Shown: positions 26,389 through 35,578, numbered from the stretch's first letter. The stretch is 64,000 nucleotides of DNA from JAYPHU01 sp964611435 (GCA_964611435.1 CAZSXT010000014.1:1-64000); one strand, 5' to 3'. Numbers and translations are program-made. The notes: generated by a model not told the origin, from the sequence alone.

Positions 26389-27714
26389 TTACTTAAAGAA
26401 GGCCTGGATGTCCTGGGCGGTGCTGGGTAGCCAGGTGGCGATATCCGGAAAGATGACAATTAGGCTGATCAGCAAAATTTGCGCGATCACAAATGGCAGA
26501 ACGCCTTTATAGATACTGCCAAGCGGCACCTCTGTCGCCATGCCTTTTATGATGAACACGTTCATGCCTATAGGCGGCGTGATCAGGCCCAATTCCACGA
26601 CCATCACCACGATGATGCCGAACCAGATCGGATCAAATCCCAGGCCGGCGACAACAGGGAAGAAAATTGGGATGGTCAGCAGGATCATGGCGAGCGAGTC
26701 CAGGGCGCAGCCCATGATCAGATAGATCAGCAGGATGATCAGCATGATCACCGTGTTGGAGAAGGGCAGCCCGCCGATCCATTCCCCAATAGCGTCGGGC
26801 ACGGCGCTCAACACCAGGAAGTTATTGAACAGGATCGCACCGATCAGAATGGTGAAGATCATGGCGGAGGTACGTACCGTTTCCATTAGGCAGTTCATGA
26901 ACACCGCCCAGGTCATGGTGCGGGCGATCAAGGCCAGCGCAAGCGCACCGGACGCGCCAATACCGGCCGCTTCCTCCGGGGAGAAGACCCCTAAGTAGAT
27001 GCCGCCGATGACGACCAGGAACAGAACGATGGTGCCCCACACGCCCTTGAACGCGGCGAGCTTTTCCCGTCCCGTGGACTTATCGCCGCGCGGTCCCATG
27101 TCCGGGTAAATCCGTGTGATGATCGAGATGGTGGCCATGAAGAAGATGACCGTCAAAATGCCCGGAATAAATCCGGCCAGGAACAGATCGCCGATGTTGG
27201 TTTCGGTCAGGATGCCGTAGAGCACCAGGATGACGCTCGGCGGGATCAGAATGCCGATGGTGCCGCCCGCGGCGATGGTGCCGGTCGCCAGACTATCGGC
27301 GTAGTTAAAACGCTTCATTTCGGGCAACGCCACTTGGGTCATGGTGGCTGCCGTCGCGAGACTAGAGCCACAGACCGCGGCAAAGGCGCCGCAGCCGCCG
27401 ATGGTCGCGAGACCCAATCCGCCTCGGCGGTGTCCGAGCCAGGTGTTGCAGGCTTTGAACAAAGACTCGCTGAGGCCGGAATTACTGGCGAAATAGCCCA
27501 TCAAGATGAATAAGGGCACCACGCTGAGGTTATAGGTAATGGTCGTTTCGTAGGCCGTCTGTCCCAATAGCGAGAGGGACGGACCGAGCTCACCCAGCAA
27601 AATTGTACTGCCCACGAAGCCGGTGACGGCCATGGAAAAGCCGATGGGCAGGCCGATCGCCAGCAGGGCGAACAGGGCCAGCATGATGATGATGGAAAGT
27701 GTTATCGGATCCAT
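26389..27714 (-). CDS. dctM: TRAP transporter large permease DctM (second system)
   Basis: A 441-residue DctM-type permease with about 12 helices. Conserved signatures include V-C-G-S-S-L-A-T-A-A-T-M and A-A-G-G-T-I-G-I-L-I-P-P-S-V, and a late G-L-I-T-P-P-I-G-M-N-V-F. It is the last gene of a minus-strand dctPQM operon. Only moderately similar to the permease at 16.4 kb, so it is not a recent duplicate. Confidence 0.93.
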   Translation of the reverse strand: MDPITLSIIIMLALFALLAIGLPIGFSMAVTGFVGSTILLGELGPSLSLLGQTAYETTITYNLSVVPLFILMGYFASNSGLSESLFKACNTWLGHRRGGLGLATIGGCGAFAAVCGSSLATAATMTQVALPEMKRFNYADSLATGTIAAGGTIGILIPPSVILVLYGILTETNIGDLFLAGFIPGILTVIFFMATISIITRIYPDMGPRGDKSTGREKLAAFKGVWGTIVLFLVVIGGIYLGVFSPEEAAGIGASGALALALIARTMTWAVFMNCLMETVRTSAMIFTILIGAILFNNFLVLSAVPDAIGEWIGGLPFSNTVIMLIILLIYLIMGCALDSLAMILLTIPIFFPVVAGLGFDPIWFGIIVVMVVELGLITPPIGMNVFIIKGMATEVPLGSIYKGVLPFVIAQILLISLIVIFPDIATWLPSTAQDIQAFFK

Positions 27715-27726
27715 GATGACTATAAT

Positions 27727-28266
27727 TTAAGCGACCGGAGTGTCGCTCACATACCCCTCGGCGCTGTCGATGCCTAAGGCGACGCGCGCGCTGACGACAA
27801 TGTGCAAAATAAGCGATGTGACCATCAGGATGCTGGCGGCCGCCATGATGTATGCATAGGGCCAAAGAGCCAATTCCCAAATCTGGGTGGTCTCCCCATT
27901 GGTCATTTTCGAAGCGGCCTGATTGAACAGTTGCCAGCTGATTAGGAATGTAATACCGAGGCCGACGAGGCCAGTGAAGAGATCAAGCCACGCTTGAACG
28001 CGCGGGCTGAAATTCATAATGACGATATCAACCCGGATATGGCTTTTCATGAATGTGGCGTAGCCCACGCCCAAGTAGATCATCATCCCCATGATCAACT
28101 CAGTCACCTCCACGGTGCCCGTAATGGGATGATCAAATGACCTTCCGATGACGTCAAACAATGTGAGAAACATCATCAGAGCCAGGCCGACAGAACCCGC
28201 TCGAGCGAGCCACAAAGTGACTCGCTCGCTCAGGTCTGTCAGAGGTCTTTTAGACTTTTCAGCCAT
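27727..28266 (-). CDS. dctQ: TRAP transporter small membrane subunit DctQ (second system)
   Basis: A 179-residue protein with four predicted helices; G-R-S-F-D-H-P-I-T-G-T-V-E near residue 50 is typical of DctQ. It lies 12 bases upstream of dctM and 10 bases downstream of dctP, in one operon. Its last 15 residues are polar and cytoplasmic. Confidence 0.91.
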   Translation of the reverse strand: MAEKSKRPLTDLSERVTLWLARAGSVGLALMMFLTLFDVIGRSFDHPITGTVEVTELIMGMMIYLGVGYATFMKSHIRVDIVIMNFSPRVQAWLDLFTGLVGLGITFLISWQLFNQAASKMTNGETTQIWELALWPYAYIMAAASILMVTSLILHIVVSARVALGIDSAEGYVSDTPVA

Positions 28267-28276
28267 CGTTGGCTGA

Positions 28277-29293
28277 CTAGCCGCCCATCATTTTACGAAG
28301 ATCGTCGACCAAAGCCTGGCCGTTTTCGCCGGCTTTGTTGGTTTTCGCAATCCATTCGTCGGTGATCACTTTGATCGCCTTGGCCCAACGCTCTTTCTCA
28401 GCCGGGGAGATCGTTTGGATCTTGTTGCCAGCGGCGATAGCGCCCTTACGACCGACTTCGTCAGCGGCATCCCAATGCTGGCCAATCAGCTTCGAGCCGG
28501 CCGAGCCACCGGCGGTTTCAAACGCCCGGCGGGCGTCAGCCGACAGACCATCCCAGGCCTTGCCGCTCATCGCGACCATGAACGGGGTGGTGTACAGTCC
28601 GCCCGGCACCTCCAGATGATACTTGACCAGTTTGCTCAGCTTGAAACCGTGAACGGCCTCAAACGGGAAGAACGCTGCGTCGGTGGTGCCGCGTTGCAGA
28701 CTTTCATGCGCCTTGGTGGCCGACATGGCAACGGGGACGGCGCCCAATTTTTCAGCCATCAGAACGCCGCCGCCGCCAACACGGATTTTGACGCCCTTAA
28801 TGTCTTCAATGGTTTTGATTTCCTTCTTGCTGTGCAGCAGACCAGGGCCGTGCACAAAAGCCGAAACCAGCTTGGCGCCCTTGAATTCTTTCTTGTCGAA
28901 GCCGTGCTTCACATACCATTTGTGGAAACCTTCACTGCCGGTTGCCGCATTCGGCGTCGCGAAGGGAATTTCAGCCATGCGATAGAACAGGAACTGGCCG
29001 GCCGTATAGGCCGCCACATGCATCACCAGATCACGGACACCGCTGGTGGCGAGCTTGTACTGTCCCGGAGGTTTGGCCAGGGCGGATTTATCGAGGGTAA
29101 TCTTAACTTTGCCGCCCGACGCCTTTTCAATAGAGTCTGAGAAGTTGCGGGCCGTTTTGGTCCAGTGGTGGACCGGCGGCAGCCAATTGGCAAATTTCAG
29201 GTTCACTTCCTGAGCGGACGCCGAACCGGCGGCCATGGAGCCTGCCAGCGCAGCTGCGCCGGAAAGCAATGCGAGTTTGGAAAAACGAATCAT
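28277..29293 (-). CDS. dctP: TRAP transporter solute-binding protein DctP (second system)
   Basis: A 338-residue periplasmic binding protein. Signal peptide ends in GSASA before QEVNLKFANWLPP, a common start of mature DctP proteins. The specificity motif I-K-G-V-K-I-R-V-G-G-G contains the expected Arg, followed by L-Q-R-G-T-T-D-A-A-F-F-P-F. GGGAG lies 5-10 bases before the ATG. It differs clearly from the DctP at 14.8 kb, so a different ligand is likely. A sensor kinase/response regulator pair lies about 1.4 kb away and may control it, as DctSR controls DctPQM in Rhodobacter. Confidence 0.92.
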   Translation of the reverse strand: MIRFSKLALLSGAAALAGSMAAGSASAQEVNLKFANWLPPVHHWTKTARNFSDSIEKASGGKVKITLDKSALAKPPGQYKLATSGVRDLVMHVAAYTAGQFLFYRMAEIPFATPNAATGSEGFHKWYVKHGFDKKEFKGAKLVSAFVHGPGLLHSKKEIKTIEDIKGVKIRVGGGGVLMAEKLGAVPVAMSATKAHESLQRGTTDAAFFPFEAVHGFKLSKLVKYHLEVPGGLYTTPFMVAMSGKAWDGLSADARRAFETAGGSAGSKLIGQHWDAADEVGRKGAIAAGNKIQTISPAEKERWAKAIKVITDEWIAKTNKAGENGQALVDDLRKMMGG

Positions 29294-29320
29294 GAGATGT
29301 CTCCCAGTTGATGAAGCATA

Positions 29321-29337
29321 CCGGCTGAACGTGCCGG
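29321..29337 (-). promoter_or_regulatory. leader inverted repeat upstream of dctP (TRAP 2)
   Basis: A five-base inverted repeat CCGGC/GCCGG around TGAACGT, 27 bases upstream of the second dctP start. The TGAACGT core with CCGG arms also occurs upstream of the first dctP (14772-14793) on the same genomic strand, hence in the opposite orientation to its gene. Possible operator; could be chance. Confidence 0.3.
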
Positions 29338-29438
29338 CGATTTTCGTTAATACTATGAACAGCTTAACTTGGTGCGCATACTAACAAGATGGTGCCTAAT
29401 TGGCCAAGATATCTTTGTGGAATTTCGACTGGCGATTA

Positions 29439-29777
29439 TTAATCTTCGGGCGGCGGTTGAAGCGCCTCCGAACGGTCTTCCATCGTGTAGTCGCGCACAA
29501 CTTGTGCGACCCTAATCCGGTAGCCGTTGAACAGTTCCGTCCGTCCCTTGGCTTGGGCTTGTCGGTGATTGACCCGTTCCCGCCAGGATTTGATCGCTGC
29601 TTCGTCCCGCCAGTACGACAGCGAGAGCATTTTTCCCTCGTTGGTCAGGCTTTCGAAACGTTCGATGGAAATAAACCCGTCCGCCGTTTCCAGATCAGCG
29701 CGAAGTTCTCCGGCGATGTCCAGATACTCTTGTTTGCCCTCGGGCTTCGGATGGACTTCAAAGATGACGGCGTACAT
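29439..29777 (-). CDS. ABM-domain protein (antibiotic biosynthesis monooxygenase-like)
   Basis: A 112-residue protein of the ABM/dimeric alpha-beta barrel superfamily: M-Y-A-V-I-F-E-V start, then G-F-I-S-I-E-R-F-E-S-L, L-S-L-S-Y-W-R-D-E-A-A-I-K-S-W and H-R-Q-A-Q-A-K-G-R. Such small proteins are quinol or polyketide monooxygenases, heme-degrading enzymes or stress proteins, so the exact reaction is open. It lies alone between TRAP operon 2 and the BON protein gene. Confidence 0.85.
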   Translation of the reverse strand: MYAVIFEVHPKPEGKQEYLDIAGELRADLETADGFISIERFESLTNEGKMLSLSYWRDEAAIKSWRERVNHRQAQAKGRTELFNGYRIRVAQVVRDYTMEDRSEALQPPPED

Positions 29778-29846
29778 TTCCGTTTTTCCTTTCAGAGATT
29801 AGCCGAAACCGTACCGCCGGCGGGGTGTCGATATTCGTATAAGCCA

Positions 29847-30455
29847 TCAGCTCTTGGGCTTCACCTTGGCCAGATTTTTAACGCTGGTTACATTTTCAAT
29901 GTCTTTGACCACGCGGGTTGCTTTGTCTTTCTCAGCCTTGGATAAAGCGCGGCCAAACAGAAACACCTTGCCGCCAACCGACCGCCACCTGAAGTTTGTG
30001 ACATTTACACCGTTGGCATCCAGCAGTAGCGCATTAACTTTGGTCTCGATCACGGTGTCGTCCACGAAATTCTCGACCGCTCCCTTTTCTTTCTCCACCG
30101 GTTTAATGACCAGAATTTCGTTGTATATTTTTTTGATATCGGCAACCTGCTTGGTCAGGTCTTCGGCCTGTTTTTTGAGTTCAGGTTTTTCGACCACGCC
30201 GGTCAACATCACGTCTTGCTCATAGACGTCGGCGCTGATGGAAATAACGTCTGTGCCCATTTTTTCGATGACCTTCACCGTGATTTCAGTTTTGATAGCC
30301 AGATCCTTGGCGATGTCCTCGGAGCTTCGGTCTTCAACGGCAGCTTCGACGGCGCTTTTAATCGCAGACAAGGGATTAAGGTCAATCGCCTGCGCCGGTC
30401 CGGAAACCGCAAGGAGACCTAGTGCAATGATGGGGGCGGATAAAAATTTGATCAT
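29847..30455 (-). CDS. BON-domain periplasmic protein
   Basis: A 202-residue exported protein; start at ATG 30455 gives a signal peptide ending GPAQA. Two BON-type repeats are visible (about residues 50-115 and 125-200), with I-K-T-E-I-T-V-K-V-I-E and E-T-K-V-N-A-L-L-L-D strands, and V-G-G-K-V-F-L-F-G-R-A-L-S near the end. BON proteins of the OsmY/DolP type bind phospholipid membranes and support envelope integrity. The longer frame from 30509 would obscure the signal peptide. Confidence 0.88.
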   Translation of the reverse strand: MIKFLSAPIIALGLLAVSGPAQAIDLNPLSAIKSAVEAAVEDRSSEDIAKDLAIKTEITVKVIEKMGTDVISISADVYEQDVMLTGVVEKPELKKQAEDLTKQVADIKKIYNEILVIKPVEKEKGAVENFVDDTVIETKVNALLLDANGVNVTNFRWRSVGGKVFLFGRALSKAEKDKATRVVKDIENVTSVKNLAKVKPKS

Positions 30456-30690
30456 GTTCAGACAGTCCTCTAGCGGGCAAATATCGATAGCTAACAAGAA
30501 GTATCTCATTTATTGTCCCACCCGGTCTATGGCAATCACCGGAATCGCATGGAAATACACTGATCGATTTGAAAGTAGGACGTTTATACCTGTCTCTTAA
30601 ATTCGAAACGCGTCCACCAGTATGCGAACGCCTGGTATCAAGCGGCGGCCACGGGCCATGGTGTACAATCCAGGGATACTGACCGATACA
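30456..30690. promoter_or_regulatory. divergent intergenic region
   Basis: About 235 bases between the BON gene (minus) and the sensor kinase (plus). An in-frame extension of the kinase reaches back to 30622, but ATG 30691 is the better start because it directly precedes the first membrane helix. No regulatory motif was recognised. Confidence 0.35.
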
Positions 30691-32583
30691 ATGTTTGATC
30701 GGATAAGCCTCAGGCTTCTCATATTTATGTCCGCCATGGCGATGGTGCTGATCCCGACGGTGTCTTTGATTGTGTGGCTGGATCAGCACTCGTTCGAACA
30801 GGAGGTCAGAGAGGCCGAGGTTAAACACCTTCTTCTCGCCCGCAATGTGACCTTCGCCCTATCCCGGTATGTCCGTGATCTTCGCGCTGTATTCTTGCAC
30901 GCGGTCATCGACGCGGGGAAACATCTCCACGAAGATCAAGACAGCACACTTGCCGAAATTCAGGTCTTGGAAAATCTGAAGCTGAAGTCGGTCGTGCGGA
31001 TATCGGCAGATGCGAATTTCCTCGCCCGTCAGCCGTCTTCGGACAAAAGCTCTGTACCCGAGATCGGCGCCGAGATTCGAGAGGCCGTTTTGCCGCTGGT
31101 CGAGGACTCTAAGAATCGTCCGGGTCACGTATTTTTCTCCAACGTTGTGGCGCGTCCGAATTCGGAGCCATCCATCTATCTGTTGATGCGGGATGAGAAC
31201 TCAAAGATTTATTTGGGCGAACTAGCGACGTCTTACATTGTCGAACTGCAATCCAGCATCGCTTTTGGCGAGTTGGGTCATGCGGCGATTGTTGATCGAA
31301 TGGGGACCATCATTGCCCATCCGAATGAGCAGTGGCGGCGAGACGGGAAAGACATTTCCACCGTGTCTATCGTTCAGGAGATAATGAAGAGTAAAACCGG
31401 TGTTACGCAATTTTTCTCCCCTGCAAAAAAAGTGGACATGATTGCCGGATTTACCACCGTGCCGGAGACCGGCTGGGGTGTCATGGTGTCTCGGCCGGTT
31501 AGTGAGCTAAGGGCCGCATCCCGGATCAATCTGGCCACACAAATCAGTGTGGTCATTTTCGCGCTTATCGCGGCAAGTCTCTTGGGCTGGTGGTTGTCGG
31601 GTCTGATCGCCAATCCGGTGCAGTCTGTTGCCGCGGCCGCCAGAAACTATAACAAAGATTCAGGTCAGGGCATTATGGAGGTGCCTGCCAGCGGCGCGCC
31701 AGCGGAATTGAAAGACCTGGTGACCTCGTTCAATGCTCTCATCCAAGAAGTGGAGGCGCAAAAAACGCGGTTGGAAGAACGGGTGGTGGAACGCACCGAG
31801 GAATTGGAAACGCAGATCGCCGAAAGAAAACTGGCGGAGGATCAACTTCGTGAAAAGCAGCTGCAGCTCAACCAAGTCACGAGACTCAGCACCATGGGTG
31901 AAATGGCTACTGGTTTGGCCCATGAGCTCAATCAGCCTCTGGCGGCGATTGCAGCGTACGTGGACGGCAGTCTGCACCGGCTCCAGTCCGGAGAGGCGCC
32001 GTCGGAACAAATTTTCTCGGCTCTCGAAAAAGCATCGCAACAGGCGTCGCGGGCAGGGGAGATCATTCGGCGAATACGTGACTTTATTCAAAACGTCGAA
32101 GGCGATCAGGAGATCGTTGACGTTAATCATGCCGTGAGGGAAGCGATCGAACTTATGGAGAACGAGCTGAGATCCCAAGCTATTCAGCTCGAAATCGATT
32201 ACGGAGATGGCATTCCGCCTATCAGAGGCGATACTGTGCAACTACAGCAATTAATCATCAATCTTGCACGAAACAGCATCGAAGCCATGAGTGAGGCAAA
32301 GAGCAATGGACACCGACTCTATATCCAGACGAAATGCGATGATGACGGATTGGTCAATATTTCCGTTGAGGACAATGGTCCGGGTGTAGTAGGTGCTATC
32401 GGGGAAAAGGCGTTCGATCCGTTCTTCACCACCAAGGAAAACGGGCTTGGGATGGGACTCGCCATTTGCCGCTCGATTGCCGAAGTGCACAATGGTCAAT
32501 TATACTATGAAACACCAAGTAGCGGCGGTGCGCGATTTAAATGCGCCTTCCCCGGATGGAAAGGAACAGGAGATGGTGTCTGA
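30691..32583 (+). CDS. membrane sensor histidine kinase (dCache, HAMP, HisKA)
   Basis: A 630-residue sensor kinase. Helix 1 spans about 8-30 and helix 2 about 283-306, enclosing a periplasmic region of about 250 residues that looks like a double Cache domain. After the second helix come a HAMP-like segment, a coiled coil (about 350-398), a HisKA domain with phospho-accepting His411 (GLAHELNQPLAAI) and a HATPase domain with N (NLARNSIEA), G1 (DNGPG) and G2 (GLGMGL) boxes. The coiled coil and ELNQPLAAI type match DctB/DctS/FixL-like kinases. Its stop overlaps the regulator gene by 11 bases. Dicarboxylate or other organic acid sensing is likely by family. Confidence 0.92.
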   Translation: MFDRISLRLLIFMSAMAMVLIPTVSLIVWLDQHSFEQEVREAEVKHLLLARNVTFALSRYVRDLRAVFLHAVIDAGKHLHEDQDSTLAEIQVLENLKLKSVVRISADANFLARQPSSDKSSVPEIGAEIREAVLPLVEDSKNRPGHVFFSNVVARPNSEPSIYLLMRDENSKIYLGELATSYIVELQSSIAFGELGHAAIVDRMGTIIAHPNEQWRRDGKDISTVSIVQEIMKSKTGVTQFFSPAKKVDMIAGFTTVPETGWGVMVSRPVSELRAASRINLATQISVVIFALIAASLLGWWLSGLIANPVQSVAAAARNYNKDSGQGIMEVPASGAPAELKDLVTSFNALIQEVEAQKTRLEERVVERTEELETQIAERKLAEDQLREKQLQLNQVTRLSTMGEMATGLAHELNQPLAAIAAYVDGSLHRLQSGEAPSEQIFSALEKASQQASRAGEIIRRIRDFIQNVEGDQEIVDVNHAVREAIELMENELRSQAIQLEIDYGDGIPPIRGDTVQLQQLIINLARNSIEAMSEAKSNGHRLYIQTKCDDDGLVNISVEDNGPGVVGAIGEKAFDPFFTTKENGLGMGLAICRSIAEVHNGQLYYETPSSGGARFKCAFPGWKGTGDGV

Positions 32584-33199
32584 CAAGCCGACAGTTTTCA
32601 TTGTGGATGATGATCCGGCGGTGCGGGATTCGCTGCAATGGCTTGTCGAGTCCGTAAATCTTCCCGTAAAGGCTTTCGCGTCAGGCATGGAATTCCTGGA
32701 CAGTGAGGCGCCAAACAGTTCGGGCTGTCTGATCCTGGATATTCGGATGCCGGGAATGAGCGGTATTGACGTGTTCGAAGAGCTAAAGAGCATGGGGGCC
32801 GCACTGCCTGTGGTTTTCCTGACGGGGCACGGTGATGTTCATCTGGCCGTTCGCGCCATGAAGGCCGGCGCCTTTGATTTTGTCGAAAAACCATTCAACG
32901 ATCAGGTCTTGCTGGATTTGGTTCAATACGCCATCCGATACGATAGCGAGCGGGCGAGCGAGAAAGTTTGGATCGACGAGATTAAGAATCGTTTGACGGG
33001 CCTGACCTCCCGCGAGCGGGAAGTGCTGGACGGGGTTGTCGGCGGGAAATCCAACAAAATTATCGCCCGCGATCTCGGGCTGAGTGAAAAGACCATCGAG
33101 TTTCATCGCTCCAAGATGATGGAGAAGATGGATGCCTCCTCCCTGGCCAATCTGATCAAGATGGTGACAATCGTCGAAAAATCGATGGAGCGCGCGTAG
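32573..33199 (+). CDS. FixJ/DctR-type LuxR-family response regulator
   Basis: A 208-residue regulator. Receiver domain (about 6-120) with D12-D13-D14 acidic pocket, phosphoacceptor Asp56 in LILDIRMPG, Thr/Lys switch residues (FLTGHG and V-E-K-P-F). A LuxR-type helix-turn-helix (about 140-200) reads LTSREREVLDGVVGG and K-T-I-E-F-H-R-S-K. AGGAACAGGAG precedes the ATG at 32573 inside the kinase gene. The pair resembles FixLJ and DctSR. The nearest transport target is the dctPQM operon at 26.4-29.3 kb, so regulation of that operon is a reasonable hypothesis. Confidence 0.93.
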   Translation: MVSDKPTVFIVDDDPAVRDSLQWLVESVNLPVKAFASGMEFLDSEAPNSSGCLILDIRMPGMSGIDVFEELKSMGAALPVVFLTGHGDVHLAVRAMKAGAFDFVEKPFNDQVLLDLVQYAIRYDSERASEKVWIDEIKNRLTGLTSREREVLDGVVGGKSNKIIARDLGLSEKTIEFHRSKMMEKMDASSLANLIKMVTIVEKSMERA

Positions 33200-33204
33200 G
33201 AGCG

Positions 33205-33804
33205 TTACTTCACCCGGTGGACCGTCTGGGACACGTTCTTCATATCGCCTTCCCAGCGTTTGGCGAAGTCCGTCTCTATCCCGAACTGATCCAGAATCCG
33301 GACAACGATGTGGTTGACCACATCATCGATGGTTTGCGGGTGATTGTAGAAGGCTGGCATGGGGGGCAACATGGTGACCCCCATTCGAGACAGTTTCAGC
33401 ATATTTTCCAAGTGAATGTCGTTGAGCGGTGTTTCTCGAACCACCAAAACCAGAGGCCGCCGTTCCTTAAGAATGACGTCGGCCGCGCGATGCACCAGAT
33501 GCTCGCCAAAGCCGTTGGCGATTGCCGCGACGGACCTTGCGGAGCACGGACAGATCACCATGCCTTCGGTCAGAAATGAACCAGACGAAACCTTGGCTCC
33601 CATATCGCCAGGACCGTAATACTCGTTGGCCAGGTCCTTGAGATAGTCGAGCTTCAGGCCGGTCTCATGCTCCATGGTGCGTTGAGCCCATTTGCTCACC
33701 ACCACATGGGTTTCGACATCTGTATCGGCGAGCGCCTCCAGAAGCCGAATACCGAAGATCGACCCACTGGCGCCTGTCATACCGACGATAAGTTTTTTGC
33801 TCAT
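33205..33804 (-). CDS. UbiX/Pad-type flavin prenyltransferase
   Basis: A 199-residue protein of the UbiX family, which prenylates FMN for UbiD-type decarboxylases. Typical motifs are I-V-G-M-T-G-A-S-G-S-I-F-G-I-R at the N-terminus, SGSFLTEGM, P-C-S-A-R-S-V-A-A-I-A-N-G and the C-terminal L-V-L-V-V-R-E-T-P-L with M-L-P-P-M-P-A-F-Y. No ubiD-like partner is visible within this window. It could serve ubiquinone synthesis or an aromatic acid decarboxylase elsewhere. It converges on the response regulator gene with a five-base gap. Confidence 0.93.
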   Translation of the reverse strand: MSKKLIVGMTGASGSIFGIRLLEALADTDVETHVVVSKWAQRTMEHETGLKLDYLKDLANEYYGPGDMGAKVSSGSFLTEGMVICPCSARSVAAIANGFGEHLVHRAADVILKERRPLVLVVRETPLNDIHLENMLKLSRMGVTMLPPMPAFYNHPQTIDDVVNHIVVRILDQFGIETDFAKRWEGDMKNVSQTVHRVK

Positions 33805-33901
33805 CTCAGTCCCAATTCGGATGAAAATCAGCCGGAATCATGGGGTTAAACGGTTTCAAAAGCAAGGCGTCTTATACATTACACCCTTTGAAGGGCCGCG
33901 A

Positions 33902-35494
33902 TCACCAGACGCCGATCCAGACCGCCCGCTTGTCTCGACGGCCCAAGGCCCGATCAACCATAGCTCTCAGGTCCCCATCATCGGCCGTTACGCGGGTCCG
34001 GCGATAGCGTAGGCTTTCGAACATCATGTCGCGCATTTCCTGCCGGACGCTCTCATAAGCGGGGTCTTCACCCAGATCATTGAGTTCCTCCGGATCGTTC
34101 CTCAGATCAAACAGCTCCGGGCGGAACTTCTCATGGAAGATGAACTTCCAGTCATGAGTCCGCACCATGGTCGCGCGAGCTTCATGCCCCTTTATGCCCA
34201 GTTCCCAGAATTTGATTCTGGCGGCATACTCACTTTCACTAATCGCATAGGTACGCCAATCCGCTGGTTTTTCGCCATGCAGCAAGGGCAGAAACGAGCG
34301 TCCCTCAAGGATGTGATCTGGAACCTCGCCGCCGGCCACTTCGATCATTGTTGGCAACAGGTCTATGGATTCGATCAACCGGTCATCAACCGTTCCTCGC
34401 GTGGCGTCCGAGTCGGGACTGGGATCATAGACAATAAACGGAATACGCACGCTCTCTTCGTGGAATAGCTCTTTTTCGCCAAGCCAATGATCACCTAAAT
34501 AGTCTCCATGGTCGGAAGTAAACACGATCATTGTGTCGTCCATCCGGCCTTGATCCTCCAGGAACTTGAATAGTCGGCCCATATGGTCGTCGATTTGCTT
34601 GATCAGTCCCATATAGGCGGGGATCACGTTGGCCCGAATATCGTCCTGAGAAAAAGACTCGCTATCTTCCCTTTCGAAATACAGGGCTGCCACAGGATGA
34701 GGGTTTTCACGCTCCCTCAGGCTTTTGTTCACCGGCTTGATGTCGTTGTGACCATACATGTTGTGATATGGCGCCGGCGCAATATACGGCCAATGGGGCT
34801 TAATGTAACTGAGATGTAGGCACCAGGGGCCATCGCCAGCTTCGGAAATAAAGTCCATCGCCCGATTGGTCATGTAGGCGGTTTCGGAATCCTCTTCCTT
34901 CACTCCCGCCGGCAGATGAGAGTTTCTCAGGAACCAGCCGGACTTGATCTCGCCGTCTGGTCCTTCGCCCGAGTTTGCGAAGTCGTGCCAAGGGTTCTGG
35001 CTCTCGTAGCCTTTGGAACGAAGGTACTGATTATAGGCGAGGTCGTCCGGCGGCAGGAAGTCGTCGTTGCCCCAAAGACCGTCATCGCGCTCGTACGGCT
35101 CGAACCCGCATTCGCTGACCCGGATACCGAGATCAGAGCGGGGGTCGATGCCCATCCGCGCCATGCCTTCCCTGTCGGCAACCATGTGGGTCTTGCCGAC
35201 CAGCGTCACCCGGTAGCCAAGGGGGCGCAGGTAGTCGCCGATTGTTTTTTCATAAGCGTTAAGCGGTACGCCATTCCAGGTCGCGCCGTTGGAGAAGGCG
35301 TACCGTCCCGTATAGAAATTCATCCGGGAACCGCCGCAGATCGGCGCCTGACAAAAGGCGTGAGAATAAAGTACGCCCTTGGCCGCCAGGGCATCAATGT
35401 TTGGCGTTTCGAGGCGGTCATGACCGGTGCACGACAAGTAATCGTAGCGCAGTTGGTCGCACATGATGAAGAGGATGTTCTTAGCCCTGGCCAT
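33902..35494 (-). CDS. sulfatase/phosphonate-ester hydrolase family enzyme, CxGSR motif
   Basis: A 530-residue alkaline-phosphatase-superfamily sulfatase. N-terminal metal ligands appear in ILFIMCDQLRYD, and later F-T-S-D-H-G-D-Y-L-G-D-H and a GEKELFHEE segment match the family. The modification motif is C53-G-G55-S-R57 followed by Y-T-G-R. The usual formylglycine motif is C-x-P/A-x-R, so a Gly takes the place of Pro. Conversion of Cys53 to formylglycine would need an FGE or anaerobic SME, neither recognised here. No signal peptide is seen, suggesting a cytoplasmic enzyme. The substrate is unknown; the gentisate dioxygenase next door makes an aryl sulfate possible. Confidence 0.88.
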   Translation of the reverse strand: MARAKNILFIMCDQLRYDYLSCTGHDRLETPNIDALAAKGVLYSHAFCQAPICGGSRMNFYTGRYAFSNGATWNGVPLNAYEKTIGDYLRPLGYRVTLVGKTHMVADREGMARMGIDPRSDLGIRVSECGFEPYERDDGLWGNDDFLPPDDLAYNQYLRSKGYESQNPWHDFANSGEGPDGEIKSGWFLRNSHLPAGVKEEDSETAYMTNRAMDFISEAGDGPWCLHLSYIKPHWPYIAPAPYHNMYGHNDIKPVNKSLRERENPHPVAALYFEREDSESFSQDDIRANVIPAYMGLIKQIDDHMGRLFKFLEDQGRMDDTMIVFTSDHGDYLGDHWLGEKELFHEESVRIPFIVYDPSPDSDATRGTVDDRLIESIDLLPTMIEVAGGEVPDHILEGRSFLPLLHGEKPADWRTYAISESEYAARIKFWELGIKGHEARATMVRTHDWKFIFHEKFRPELFDLRNDPEELNDLGEDPAYESVRQEMRDMMFESLRYRRTRVTADDGDLRAMVDRALGRRDKRAVWIGVW

Positions 35495-35578
35495 AAATTT
35501 CCGCCTTATTTACTTTTTCAGCCGTCAGCAATGCACGCGTGCCTGTCGCGCGTTCAAACATCCCAGCCGCTTGTCTGA

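Noticed and set aside
26479..26889. Plus-strand open frame rich in His/Asp/Gln opposite dctM
   Set aside because: Composition is typical of the antisense of a membrane protein gene; the dctM frame is clear.
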